DNA from: Jejubacter sp036620675
Lineage (GTDB): Bacteria > Pseudomonadota > Gammaproteobacteria > Enterobacterales > Enterobacteriaceae
Strand: one strand, 5' to 3'
DNA: 47,305 nucleotides
Assembly: GCA_036620675.1 (NCBI GenBank)
Contig: JAZHEE010000032.1
The first letter of the stretch is position 1. Each line of letters begins with the position of its first letter. Positions 8,501 to 16,106 of this stretch are shown here, piece after piece. The position numbers and the translations under genes were made by a program. Below the pieces are notes generated by a model. The model did no database searches, was not told the origin of the DNA, and saw only the letters and a list, made by a program, of their open reading frames with translations.

Positions 8501-8978
8501 AAATAGCCACGCTATGTACCGCGTCCTGACGTTCGCTGTCGGCATTAACCACCTCCACCGCCATATTCGGGCTGTAGGCTTTACTCAGCAGCAGTCCATC
8601 CCTGCGCTGGTTGTCGCCCGCCTGGGCAAGGAACTCGGCATCGCCCTGGCGCAGCGCCGCCAGCGCATCGGCATAGTCCGGATAACGGATAACCTGGATT
8701 TCCATTCCCAGGCTGGCGGCGACCAGCCCAAGGAAGTCGGCATTAATGCCGCCATAATCATTCAGGCCGGTCGTAATATCATAAGGTGGCGACATCGGTT
8801 GCCAGACAGCGAGCCGAATTTTGCGATGTTCGCGCACCCAGCGCCATTCGGCGGTCGTCAGACCAGGATCGATAACCGCTTCCTGGCTGCGGGCCAGCAG
8901 TTGAAGCGGCTGACCCTGTTCAGCCGCCTGCCCGGGCAGCGCCATTAACAACACCAGCAGCAGAATCAATGCCCTCAC
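5520..8978 (-). CDS. BvgS/EvgS-type hybrid sensor histidine kinase
   Basis: 1152 residues. Order: signal peptide (1-19), two periplasmic SBP_bac_3 Venus-flytrap domains (about 50-270 and 290-500), one membrane helix (about 520-540), PAS-like domain (545-640), HisKA with phospho-acceptor His668 in MSHEIRTP, ATPase N-box near NLVGNAIKF (782-790) and G-boxes (DSGAGID; GSGLGLYI), receiver domain with Asp956 (VISDCNMPGMDG) and Lys1006, and HPt domain with His1084 (LHRLRGGIQLLG). All phosphorelay residues are present. The GTG start overlaps the regulator stop as GTGA, and GAGG is seven bases upstream, so the two are translationally coupled. By analogy with EvgS/BvgS it should sense periplasmic conditions (in EvgS, acid or redox) and pass phosphate to the upstream-encoded regulator. 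The signal is unknown. Confidence 0.92.
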   Translation of the reverse strand: MRALILLLVLLMALPGQAAEQGQPLQLLARSQEAVIDPGLTTAEWRWVREHRKIRLAVWQPMSPPYDITTGLNDYGGINADFLGLVAASLGMEIQVIRYPDYADALAALRQGDAEFLAQAGDNQRRDGLLLSKAYSPNMAVEVVNADSERQDAVHSVAISPVYDTAQIMARYPGAREVSFSSARHAMESLAFRKIDLFFCDAITARYLISQSNLSNLNLRPVTLIPPPAGFSFAALPSLRPWITILNKVIGALPESAGVEIHRRWNGGIPLSLSEHQPVFTSLEHKWIAENRNIRVAVAQDNAPLAMFDDAGHLRGIIADILTALQLRTGFTFEIQRVSSLEEALESAKAGRSELVAGAAQEGIWQAGLLTTRSWLYNSWVMVGRANHGSGSARRVVGLRGEMPQGWLQRQDTSQVERVNSWREGLQRVVKGDSDVMVMPLIVANAQLARREFSGLKILAGIDTEPLRFAFGAPRQAWPLIAILNKALINIPPEDLHALTRNGYAGNSFSSKPTREGRGAWIIALAAGVLLLVVMALWLRHRRRNELTALLEALPAPAYLCDPRGRLRTGNRALCDALGVSVSELRGAELSNWFADLTPSQRGAYQIVSYSNRLLRLWRAPVPGQRYSIGGWVDVTRERRTLQALRRAKRRADSASQVKSAFLAAMSHEIRTPIGAIIGMLELVMQRRDDEQANQQSIRIAWDAAQSLLLLIGNILDVSRIESGRLVLCPARASLRTLIASSAALLEGLAQNKGLRLGLELDAGLNVDVLADATRLRQIIVNLVGNAIKFTDSGHVTLRAWPEQEERDSLTLRLEVEDSGAGIDDATLQRLFQPFEQGDGNRMAQGSGLGLYICRTLARMMGGDVGLESRPGEGTRATVSVTLPTLAALPETEGPEAAVSRRRPALTLLIVDDNPAGRMLLGEQLAWLGHRTFRCASGEETIATLARERVDAVISDCNMPGMDGYTLARTLRPLYPELPIFGVTADAREAVREAARDAGMTDCLFKPVTLNMLEALLAQLPAGKEVPDAPFAMEIDTDTLPAALLEGENLTVFLTLQISVLDETLTTLERWYTQKETPLREALHRLRGGIQLLGVRELEVLCRQQERATDEAGVRRLETLIRSLKEALQRWQETGLQPVKPVLQEDEERGTS

Positions 8979-9601
8979 GAATCATCCTCGCTCGCCAGCA
9001 TCTCGAACAGCTGCGCCAGTTCCTCAACGCCGCTTTTCTTGAGCATCCGCGCTTTATAGGTGCTGATGGTTTTATTACTCAACGCCAGGCTGTCGGCGAT
9101 CTCTTTATTGGTTTTTCCCTGCTTCAGATAGTTAAGGACGGCTATTTCCCGATCGGAAAAACGCGCCAGCAGCTGCTGCGCGTCGCAGCTACGTGCCTCT
9201 GGCGCCGCTATCTGTTCATACACCCCGCCGGGAAAACAGTGATAACCGGCCATAATTAACCGGCATACCGACTCTACGGAGTCCAGCGGCAGACTTTTAT
9301 TAATAAAACCATCGGCCCCCGCCTGTAATGTGCGAGGAGCATAAATATGGGCCGACTGATTAGTGAAAACCAGAATTTTAATTAATGGAAAATGCTGCTT
9401 AATTCGCGGTAGCAGATCCAGACCATTGGCGTTTTTCAGATCCAGATCGAGAATCAGCAGTTGAGGCATACTACGGTGCAGTTGTGCAATAAGATTTTCA
9501 CCCGACGAGTCTGTAACGACATATTCACCGCCTTTTTCCAGCAGCACTTTTAGCGCAAAACAGATAGCCGGATGATCGTCAGCAAGTAATACTGAAATCA
9601 T
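8975..9601 (-). CDS. BvgA/EvgA-type LuxR-family response regulator
   Basis: 208 residues. The N-terminal receiver domain has the acidic pair in LLADDH (res. 6-10), the likely phosphorylated Asp52 in LLILDLDL, and conserved Lys near FINKSLP. The C-terminal LuxR-type HTH spans about 140-200 (FSDREIAVLNYLKQGKTNKEIADSLALSNKTISTYK). Size and layout match EvgA (204 aa) and BvgA (209 aa). It is the first gene of a two-gene operon with the hybrid kinase. Its regulon is not visible; the neighbouring usher and DUF1090 genes are possible targets only by position. Confidence 0.9.
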   Translation of the reverse strand: MISVLLADDHPAICFALKVLLEKGGEYVVTDSSGENLIAQLHRSMPQLLILDLDLKNANGLDLLPRIKQHFPLIKILVFTNQSAHIYAPRTLQAGADGFINKSLPLDSVESVCRLIMAGYHCFPGGVYEQIAAPEARSCDAQQLLARFSDREIAVLNYLKQGKTNKEIADSLALSNKTISTYKARMLKKSGVEELAQLFEMLASEDDS

Positions 9602-9836
9602 CTTGTTTTCTCACTTCCCTGCTAAAACTCAGTAACAGCAGTGACTTTGCATGGCTAACAAGAAAAAGTAAACAGGCGTAGTCGGAAAGCAGAGGATATC
9701 GCCACCGTGAATAAGAATATTTCTTTTTCAGGAACAAGGAGCGGGGTATTTTCCTGGTCAATCGGGAAGAGTCCCTCAAAGTAACAGAAAATTTTTAACA
9801 TATACCGACAGCGGCAGAAATATTACCAAAAATATA
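9602..9836. other. AT-rich intergenic region upstream of the response regulator
   Basis: The 5' region of the bvgA-like gene. It is AT-rich (for example AAAATTTTTAACATATACC near 9788). No confident promoter, operator or small gene could be fixed. Open frames here are short and lack ribosome sites. Confidence 0.4.
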
Positions 9837-9867
9837 ATTAAAAGCGCTGATATATCATGACCAGCGC
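9837..9867 (-). terminator. Probable terminator of hpaBC
   Basis: On the minus strand GCGCTG (9867-9862) and CAGCGC (9849-9844) pair around a 12-base loop and are followed by TTTTAATT. A second small hairpin, CTCTCCC-GCCA-GGGAGAG, lies at 9898-9915 nearer the hpaC stop but has no T-tract. Confidence 0.55.
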
Positions 9868-9926
9868 CTGTAAACCGGTTTCCTGTATGACTCCATACTC
9901 TCCCGCCAGGGAGAGCGGATATAGCA

Positions 9927-10445
9927 CTATGCCGATACCATCATCTCTTCGTGCGGCGTGACATGAAAACGGCGGCGAAAGTAAATAAGCCCATGACCTT
10001 CCTGCGCTACGCGAATATGGCGAACGTCCAGCAGGTAGACAAAGTGGGTGCCAATACTCTGGATTTCGCGAATATCGCCTTCCAGACTCGCCAGCGCCTG
10101 ATGTAGCACAGGCTGCCCCCTCACGCCTTCATGCCAGCCTTCCAGTGCAAAGCGCTGCTCCATAGTAACGCCAGTCATTCCGGCAAAGTGGCGCGCCATC
10201 TCTTCCTGAGCATGGCTCAACACATTGACGCACATTTCCCCATTGCGTTCGAAGACCGGATTCATAGCGCTGTTGCGGTTAATACACACCATCAGCGTCG
10301 GGGGCGTATCGGTTACTGAGCAGACCGCCGTCGCGGTAATGCCGCAGCGACCTGCCTTGCCGCTGGTCGTGACAATATTCACGGCGGCTGGCAGATTCGC
10401 CATCGCGTCGCGGAAAAGTAAACGTTGCTGTTCGCTATCAGACAT
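9927..10445 (-). CDS. hpaC: 4-hydroxyphenylacetate 3-monooxygenase, flavin reductase component
   Basis: 172 residues. The start at 10445 is preferred over an in-frame GTG six bases upstream because GGGAGG lies just upstream and overlaps that GTG. HpaC supplies FADH2, made with NADH, to the HpaB monooxygenase in the cytoplasm. The flavin-reductase (RutF/HpaC) fold is shown by RDAMANLPAAVNIVTT, GRCGITATAVCSVTDTPPTLMVCIN, NVLSHAQEEMARHFAG and the IGTHFVYLLDV segment, close to E. coli HpaC throughout. It follows hpaB by 12 bases in a two-gene operon. Confidence 0.95.
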   Translation of the reverse strand: MSDSEQQRLLFRDAMANLPAAVNIVTTSGKAGRCGITATAVCSVTDTPPTLMVCINRNSAMNPVFERNGEMCVNVLSHAQEEMARHFAGMTGVTMEQRFALEGWHEGVRGQPVLHQALASLEGDIREIQSIGTHFVYLLDVRHIRVAQEGHGLIYFRRRFHVTPHEEMMVSA

Positions 10446-10457
10446 GGTCACCTCCCA

Positions 10458-12020
10458 TTACTTCGCAATGCGGTTGAGTTGATTAATGTCGTCATTGTTG
10501 TGCAGGCGGGGCACTTTCCAGCCGTCGCGGTCATAGTCCGCCATGCAGCGATCCACCATCTCCATCATGCTGTCCATATTGCCGCTGCTGCGGGCGTGGC
10601 GCAGACACTGCAGACGCACTTCGTCCTGGCTACCGGCGTAGTTGATTTCGTACAGTTCATGACGACCGCCGAACTCGCTGCCGATGGCGTCCCACATCAG
10701 CTTGAGGATCTTAATACGCTGCTCGTGATCCATACCGTTAGAGCCACGAACGTATCGGGAAAGATAGCGGTCGATCTCCGGATTATTCAGATCGCGCACG
10801 CTGGACGGCAGATAGATAAGGCCGCTGGTGACGTTGCTTTCAATGATGTTTTTAATCTTGCTGTAGGCCATGGGCGCCATTACGCGGTAGGTTTGCATCG
10901 CCTGCATATCTGGCAGCCAGGCGCCGTTGCGCCATTCATGTGCCTGAGCCCACATGGCGTCGCTCAGCGACCAGAACAGATTACGCCAGGCCACCACTTC
11001 CCCCAGCGCCGCCTGCACGCCGCGAAACTCCACGACGCCGGTGCACTCCAGGCTCTTTTGCAGCAGCGCGGTGACGAAATCGAGTTTTACCGCCAGACGC
11101 ACACAGGCCTGCATCGGATAAAGGCGAGCGAACCCCGCTTCCACACTCCAGCGACGGCAGCGATCGAAATCACGGTAGATCAGCACGTTTTCCCAGGGGA
11201 TCAGCACGTTATCCATCACCAGAATGGCATCATTTTCATCAAAGCGGCTGGAGAGCGGATAATCGAAAGGCGAACCGGTCATCCCCGCCACCAGCTCATA
11301 GGAGGCGCGGGAAATCAGCTTCACGCCGTCAGCGTCCATTGGCGCCACAAACATCAGCGCGAAGCGGGGATCGTCCCCCATCACCTGAGCCGAACCGAAG
11401 CCGATAAAGTTGTAGTGGGTCAGCGCCGAGTTAGTGGCCACCACCTTGGCGCCGCTGACGATAATACCCGCATCGGTCTCTTTCTCCACCTGGACATAGA
11501 CATCCTTAACCTCATCGCTGGGCTTATGGCGATCGATAGGCGGATTAACGATGGCATGGTTAAAGTAAAGACCGGCTTCCTGGATCCGCTGATACCAGTG
11601 GCGGGCGTTATCGGCAAAGTCGCCGTAGTATTCGGGGTAAGCGCCAAGCGAGCAGGCAAAGGCGGCTTTATAGTCCGGTGTGCGCCCCATCCAGCCATAG
11701 TTCAGACGCGACCAGTCGGCGATGGCATCACGCTGCTGGCGAATTTCAGCGCCGGAACGAGCGAAGCGGAACGTGCGGTGAGTATAGCCGCCGTTACCCG
11801 TGTCAGTCTGCCAGCACAGATTGTCATGGCTTTCCGGAGCATGGAGCGCGTCGTACAGCGTCGCCACCGATCCTGCCGCGTTACGAAATGCCGGATGTGT
11901 GGTGACATCCTGAACCCGTTCACCGTAAATATAAATCTCACGCCCGTCCTGCAGACTTTTCAGGTACTCCTCTCCGGTAAAGGGCCGATTATCGGCAGTG
12001 CGATGTTGTTCTGGTTTCAT
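10458..12020 (-). CDS. hpaB: 4-hydroxyphenylacetate 3-monooxygenase, oxygenase component
   Basis: 520 residues, exactly the length of E. coli HpaB. It hydroxylates 4-hydroxyphenylacetate to 3,4-dihydroxyphenylacetate (homoprotocatechuate) using FADH2 from HpaC and O2. Diagnostic stretches include RPFTGEEYLKSLQDGREIYI near the N-terminus, TDTGNGGYTHRTF, SYGWMGRTPDYKA-like YGWMGRTPDYKAAF, KETDAGIIVSGAKVVATNSAL, and GSEFGGRHELYEINYAGSQDE. A GAGG site precedes the ATG. The gene has its own promoter region of about 250 bases behind hpaA, as in E. coli W, where HpaA activates it. Confidence 0.96.
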   Translation of the reverse strand: MKPEQHRTADNRPFTGEEYLKSLQDGREIYIYGERVQDVTTHPAFRNAAGSVATLYDALHAPESHDNLCWQTDTGNGGYTHRTFRFARSGAEIRQQRDAIADWSRLNYGWMGRTPDYKAAFACSLGAYPEYYGDFADNARHWYQRIQEAGLYFNHAIVNPPIDRHKPSDEVKDVYVQVEKETDAGIIVSGAKVVATNSALTHYNFIGFGSAQVMGDDPRFALMFVAPMDADGVKLISRASYELVAGMTGSPFDYPLSSRFDENDAILVMDNVLIPWENVLIYRDFDRCRRWSVEAGFARLYPMQACVRLAVKLDFVTALLQKSLECTGVVEFRGVQAALGEVVAWRNLFWSLSDAMWAQAHEWRNGAWLPDMQAMQTYRVMAPMAYSKIKNIIESNVTSGLIYLPSSVRDLNNPEIDRYLSRYVRGSNGMDHEQRIKILKLMWDAIGSEFGGRHELYEINYAGSQDEVRLQCLRHARSSGNMDSMMEMVDRCMADYDRDGWKVPRLHNNDDINQLNRIAK

Positions 12021-12049
12021 GGTTGCCTCGTCACTGTGGAAAATTGTTA

Positions 12050-12077
12050 ATAATATGTTTTGTTTCGGTTAACTAAA
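12050..12077 (-). promoter_or_regulatory. Candidate hpaBC promoter
   Basis: On the minus strand TTTAGT, a 16-base gap and TATTAT (-10) lie about 30 bases before the hpaB ATG. The -35 is poor, which suits an activator-dependent promoter (HpaA is the activator in E. coli). The stretch between 12078 and 12208 holds no gene; no operator could be assigned with confidence. Confidence 0.35.
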
Positions 12078-12208
12078 TTTAGGCATGAGCGGACAGTGTC
12101 GGAAGAGACTTTTCAGGCGTTCACCAGTACTTTTCCCCGGGCCCAGGTAAAGTGCGATCGCGGTCAAAAAACGCGCCATTTTTGCAGGGATGGTGAGATT
12201 CGGACGCA

Positions 12209-12229
12209 CAAAAACGCCGCGACGGCGGC
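12209..12229 (-). terminator. Probable terminator after hpaA
   Basis: Read on the minus strand: GCCGC-CGTC-GCGGC followed by GTTTTTG. It lies about 45 bases beyond the hpaA stop and separates the meta-pathway operon from hpaBC. Confidence 0.6.
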
Positions 12230-12272
12230 CTCTTTATACCGATCATGCAGTCGATAACCGCAGCTACCCTAT

Positions 12273-13157
12273 TCAACGGCTGCGATAGCGAGTAGGGGAA
12301 CACCCCTCCATTCGATGAAAAAAGCGGGCGAAATAGGCGGGATCTTTATAGCCAAGGCTCAGGGCTATCTGATTCACGCTATGTGAGCTATAGAGCAGCA
12401 TTCTCCGGGCTTCCCGGGCCATACGCTCCAGTATCATCCGTTTGGGGGACTGGTTGGAAAAGCGGCGACACAGCTCGGTCAGCCGCGATTCGCTGACGCC
12501 CAGCTGTCGGGCGTATTCCGGCACCGTCAGATGGCGGCGAAACGCCTCGTCCACCAGTCGGTTAAAGCGCTGGAACAGCCGCATTTCGCCGCGCACGCTG
12601 CACAGCGACGCATCGTTCGGCAGCGCCACCCGCAGCAGTAACGTAAAGACCGCCTGGGCCATATTATTCAGCAGCAGTTCCCTGCCCTGCTCCTGACAAC
12701 GGAACTCCCCGGCGATCAGTGGCCAGTAGTGATTCAGGGCTGCCAGCGTTTCGGGAGATGACTCCAGCGACAGGCAGATTCCCCGGCTGCTAATCGCTTC
12801 GCTACTGGTTGGCCACAGTTTTTCCACCAGCGACCAGACCAGCTCCTGGCGCACGGTCAATACGTGGCCGTCGCTGTCCGGCTCGGTGAAAAAGGCGTGC
12901 GGCACCGACGGTGGCGTCAGCACAAACAGCGGCGCCCGCACGGCATAAAAGTGATCGTCCAGCTGTAGGGTGATCCTGCCGGTCGCCAGAAAGTGCATCT
13001 GAAAATAGCGATCGTGCCAGTGGGGGCGCATATCGCGCCCGAAGAAGTTCGCCAGCCGGGCGAAGGTTTCGTAGTGCACATCATCACGGGCGTAGCGCGC
13101 ATCGTACTCCTGACCGATATTGATATTTTCAAAGGTATGTAATCCGTGGTGCGCCAT
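12273..13157 (-). CDS. hpaA: 4-hydroxyphenylacetate catabolism activator, AraC family
   Basis: 294 residues from the ATG at 13157 (GAGG nine bases upstream); an in-frame ATG at 13166 is possible but sits directly on the same GAGG. N-terminal cupin-like AraC ligand domain: HTFENINIGQEYDARY, FFGRDMRPHWHDRYFQMHFL, LTPPSVPHAFFTEPDSDGHVLTV, all very close to E. coli HpaA. The C-terminal AraC HTH has LGVSESRLTELCRRFSNQSPKRMI and LGYKDPAYFARFFHRMEGCSPTRYR. HpaA responds to 4-hydroxyphenylacetate and activates hpaBC in E. coli. Here it directly follows hpaI with fewer than 30 bases between, where the permease gene hpaX is normally found. Confidence 0.93.
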   Translation of the reverse strand: MAHHGLHTFENINIGQEYDARYARDDVHYETFARLANFFGRDMRPHWHDRYFQMHFLATGRITLQLDDHFYAVRAPLFVLTPPSVPHAFFTEPDSDGHVLTVRQELVWSLVEKLWPTSSEAISSRGICLSLESSPETLAALNHYWPLIAGEFRCQEQGRELLLNNMAQAVFTLLLRVALPNDASLCSVRGEMRLFQRFNRLVDEAFRRHLTVPEYARQLGVSESRLTELCRRFSNQSPKRMILERMAREARRMLLYSSHSVNQIALSLGYKDPAYFARFFHRMEGCSPTRYRSR

Positions 13158-13183
13158 GGTTTCCATCCTCTGTTTCCGGCCCG

Positions 13184-13984
13184 CTAGTAGACCGATTTAT
13201 CCGCGTGAACAGGCGGCGTCGGCGGCGTGATAAAACGGGCGGCAAGCGCCTCGGCGCTGCGGGCCAGCAGCGTGGTATCCACCCCGACGGCGACGAAGAG
13301 CGCGCCCAGTTCCAGATAGCGTCTGGCAAGCGCTTCATTCGCCATCAAAATGCCGGGCGCTTTTTCTGCCGCCTGGATTTTCGTGATACAGGATTCAATC
13401 GCTGCCTGAACTTCGGGGTGCCCAGGATTCCCGGCATAGCCCATATCAGCGCTGAGGTCAGCCGGGCCGATAAACACGCCGTCCACCCCGTCCACCGCCA
13501 GAATCGCATCCAGATTTTCCACCGCCTGGCGAGTTTCAATCTGCACCAGCACGCAGATCTGCTCATCAGCGCGCTGAATATAGTCCGCCACCCGATTCCA
13601 GCGCGAAGCGCGGGCCAGCGCGCTGCCCACGCCCCGAACGCCGTTGGGCGGATAGCGACAGGCGCTGACCGCCCTGGCGGCATCGTCGGCGTTCTGAATC
13701 ATCGGGATCAGCAGGGTCTGGGCTCCGGTATCCAGCAGTTGTTTGATCACCACCGGATCGTTCCACGGCGGTCGCACCACCGGATGGCTGCCGTATGGCG
13801 CGATGGCCTGAAGCTGTCCCAGGATTGAGCGCACATCGTTAGGCGCATGCTCGCCGTCAATCAACAACCAGTGAAAACCAGCGCCAGCCAGCAGTTCGGC
13901 GCTATAGCTATTAGCCAGCCCCAGCCATAAGCCAATCTGTGGTTCGCGCCGACGCAGCGCCTGTTTAAAGGTATTGGTAAACAT
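13184..13984 (-). CDS. hpaI: 4-hydroxy-2-oxoheptane-1,7-dioate aldolase
   Basis: 266 residues; AGGAG precedes the ATG. A class II (divalent-metal) HpcH/HpaI aldolase that splits 4-hydroxy-2-oxoheptanedioate into pyruvate and succinate semialdehyde, the last step of the ring-cleavage branch. Signatures: GLWLGLANSYSAELLAGAGFHWLLIDGEHAPND (with the catalytic His in GEHAPND), RPPWNDPVVIKQLLDTGAQTLLIPM, RYPPNGVRGVGSALARASRWNR, QIETRQAVEN (metal Glu) and GVFIGPADLSADMGYAG (metal Asp). It lies 9 bases after hpaH. Confidence 0.96.
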   Translation of the reverse strand: MFTNTFKQALRRREPQIGLWLGLANSYSAELLAGAGFHWLLIDGEHAPNDVRSILGQLQAIAPYGSHPVVRPPWNDPVVIKQLLDTGAQTLLIPMIQNADDAARAVSACRYPPNGVRGVGSALARASRWNRVADYIQRADEQICVLVQIETRQAVENLDAILAVDGVDGVFIGPADLSADMGYAGNPGHPEVQAAIESCITKIQAAEKAPGILMANEALARRYLELGALFVAVGVDTTLLARSAEALAARFITPPTPPVHADKSVY

Positions 13985-13993
13985 CGCATCTCC

Positions 13994-14797
13994 TCAGACA
14001 AAGCGGCAGCTAATCGACCCCATATTTCCGTAATCCACCTGGAAGGTATCCCCCCTGCGGGCCGGCACCGGACGCGTAAAGGAGCCGCCCAGAATCACCT
14101 GCCCGGCCTCCAGTTGCACATCGTGGGGCGCCAGTTTATTCGCCAGCCATGCCACGCCATTGGCCGGGTGGTTCAGTACCGCCGCCGCCACGCCGGACTC
14201 TTCGATCACGCCGTTGCGATAGAGCAGCGCGGAAATCCAGCGCAGATCCAGGGCATCGGGACGAATGGGCCGCCCCCCCATCACCACTCCGGCATTAGCG
14301 GCGTTGTCGGAAATAGTGTCGAACACCTTACGCGGGCGGCCGGATTCCGGGTCGACGCTATGGCAGCGGGCATCGATAATCTCCAGCGCCGGAATGATGT
14401 AATCGGTCGCGTTATAGACATCAAACAGCGTGCAGTTCGGCCCGCGTAGCGGTTTCGCCAGAATAAAAGCCAGCTCCACCTCAATACGCGGCACAATAAA
14501 GCGATCGGCCGGAATATCGCCGCCATCGTCGAAAAACATATCGTCCAGCAGCGCGCCGTAGTCCGGCTCGTCAATCTGAGAACTGGCCTGCATCGCCTTC
14601 GAGGTCAGGCCTATTTTATGGCCTTTGAGCACCCGCCCTTCGGCAATTTTGTTCTGCACCCAACGGCGCTGAACGGCATAGGCATCTTCAATGGTCATCT
14701 CCGGATAGCGCAACGACAGCTGGCGGATCTGCTCGCGCCCTTTCTCCGCCTGGTTTAATTCATCCGCCAGCAGCGCGACGGTTTGGTCATTCAGCAT
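13994..14797 (-). CDS. hpaH: 2-oxo-hept-4-ene-1,7-dioate hydratase
   Basis: 267 residues, AAGGAG before the ATG. A member of the FAH-superfamily hydratases (MhpD-like), adding water to 2-oxo-hept-4-ene-1,7-dioate to give the HpaI substrate. Diagnostic stretches: AYAVQRRWVQNKIAEGRVLKGHKIGLTSKAMQ, EPDYGALLDDMFFDDG, the metal-binding region VPRIEVELAFIL, and VILGGSFTRPVPARRGD. Only three bases separate it from the preceding hpaF stop. Confidence 0.95.
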   Translation of the reverse strand: MLNDQTVALLADELNQAEKGREQIRQLSLRYPEMTIEDAYAVQRRWVQNKIAEGRVLKGHKIGLTSKAMQASSQIDEPDYGALLDDMFFDDGGDIPADRFIVPRIEVELAFILAKPLRGPNCTLFDVYNATDYIIPALEIIDARCHSVDPESGRPRKVFDTISDNAANAGVVMGGRPIRPDALDLRWISALLYRNGVIEESGVAAAVLNHPANGVAWLANKLAPHDVQLEAGQVILGGSFTRPVPARRGDTFQVDYGNMGSISCRFV

Positions 14798-14800
14798 GCA

Positions 14801-15187
14801 TCACTCCTTGCGAAACAGCGCATGGACGTTGTTCTGTTTAAAATTGAGCTGCGGGTGGAGCTCTTCCACCGCCAGTGACAGCGCCAGATAGCATCGCGCC
14901 ATCAGGTCAGCGAAGTGTTCGCGAATGCAGGCGAACAGTCGCTCCATCACCGGCATCAGTTGTTCCTGGCTACGGCCATGGCCAATTTTCAGGGTCATAT
15001 GGACAAAGGCGTAGTCGTGAGCGCCGTCCGCCATCTGCCAGGTATCCACCCAGTGGGCGCGACTGCGAATGCCGCCCAACGGAAAGAGTCCGCTTTCCGC
15101 CAGCAGGTCGTTAACCCGTTTAAACAGGCCCGGTAGATCCGCCTCGGCGCGGATGTTTTCGGTGCATTCGGTAATAAAGTGCGGCAT
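14801..15187 (-). CDS. hpaF: 5-carboxymethyl-2-hydroxymuconate delta-isomerase
   Basis: 128 residues, a typical CHMI size. It isomerises 5-carboxymethyl-2-hydroxymuconate in the homoprotocatechuate pathway. The protein starts MPHFITECTENIR, leaving the N-terminal proline that acts as the catalytic base in this tautomerase-superfamily enzyme. Other family stretches are VNDLLAESGLFPLGGIRSRAHW and FVHMTLKIGHGRS. It lies between hpaD and hpaH with 3-base gaps, indicating tight coupling. Confidence 0.94.
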   Translation of the reverse strand: MPHFITECTENIRAEADLPGLFKRVNDLLAESGLFPLGGIRSRAHWVDTWQMADGAHDYAFVHMTLKIGHGRSQEQLMPVMERLFACIREHFADLMARCYLALSLAVEELHPQLNFKQNNVHALFRKE

Positions 15188-15190
15188 CGG

Positions 15191-16081
15191 TTATCCCTCC
15201 GCCCGAACAGGTTCAGGCGCTGACTGCGGGCAGCCTTCCAGCGGGAACACGGCGTTCACCTGCCCGGTGCCGGAGCTGGGAAACAGCTCGGTAATAAACT
15301 CCACCTGGCCGGTGTAGCGATCCCAGCCCAGTAGCCCCATCAGCATCACGGTATCGTGCATATTGCCTTCGCCGTAGCAGTAAGCGGCATACTCTGGCAG
15401 CATGCGGCAGAACTCCGCGAACTTACCTTCGCGCCACAGCTTAACCACCCGCTTATCCATCTGCTCGTCGAATTCGCGGGTCCAGGCATTCATCCCCTCT
15501 TCGGCCCGCTGGTCGTCGATAAAGCGATGCGAAAGCGAGCCGCTGGCCAGTACCGCTACGGTGCCGTCGTATTTTTCAATGGCGCGACGAACCGCCTGCC
15601 CCAGGCGGCGGCTGTCAGCAAAGTCATGCACGGTACAAAACGCGGAGACAGACACCACCTTAAAGTGGCGATCGCCGTTCATATAGCGCACCGGTACCAG
15701 AGTGCCGTACTCCAGGGTCAGGGAATTAATAGCGTGCGCTCTGGCGCGAACCCCCATCTCCACCGCTTCATCGGCGATAAGCTGCCCCAGTACCGGGTTG
15801 CCATCGCATTCATATTCCATATCGCGAATGAAGTGCGGCAACTCGTGACTGGTATAGGTGCCCTTAAAGTGGCTGCCGCAGTTGATGTGATAGGCGCTGT
15901 TCACCAGCCAGTGGGTGTCGAAAATGATCAGCGTATCTACCCCCAGTTGCCGGCAGCGGCGACTGATCTCATGATGCCCGTCGATCGCCTGCTGGCGACA
16001 GCCGTGATGTTTTCCGGGCAGCTCCGAAAGATACATGGAGGGAACATGCGTTATCTTGGCCGCCAACGCTAACTTACCCAT
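15191..16081 (-). CDS. hpaD: 3,4-dihydroxyphenylacetate 2,3-dioxygenase (class III extradiol)
   Basis: 296 residues from the ATG at 16081, which has AGGAG six bases upstream and gives the canonical MGKLALAAKITHVPSM; the open frame runs further upstream, but only inside hpaE. It cleaves the ring of homoprotocatechuate at the 2,3 position. LigB-type enzyme with conserved His12 (KITHVPS) and the KHHGCRQ site (res. 24-30), FDTHWLVNSAYHIN, ASGSLSHRFIDDQRAEEG and a closing MLMGLLGWDRYTG. It is slightly longer than the E. coli protein at the C-terminus. It begins 25 bases after hpaE. Confidence 0.94.
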   Translation of the reverse strand: MGKLALAAKITHVPSMYLSELPGKHHGCRQQAIDGHHEISRRCRQLGVDTLIIFDTHWLVNSAYHINCGSHFKGTYTSHELPHFIRDMEYECDGNPVLGQLIADEAVEMGVRARAHAINSLTLEYGTLVPVRYMNGDRHFKVVSVSAFCTVHDFADSRRLGQAVRRAIEKYDGTVAVLASGSLSHRFIDDQRAEEGMNAWTREFDEQMDKRVVKLWREGKFAEFCRMLPEYAAYCYGEGNMHDTVMLMGLLGWDRYTGQVEFITELFPSSGTGQVNAVFPLEGCPQSAPEPVRAEG

Positions 16082-16106
16082 AACTTGCTCCTTTTGAGCA
16101 TGAGGC

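Noticed and set aside
9579..9779. 66-codon open frame upstream of the response regulator
   Set aside because: No ribosome site, unlikely composition, and it overlaps the start of the regulator gene.
10425..12050. 541-codon open frame on the + strand
   Set aside because: It lies opposite hpaB, which is unmistakable. The + frame has no recognisable domains and arises from GC-rich codon bias.
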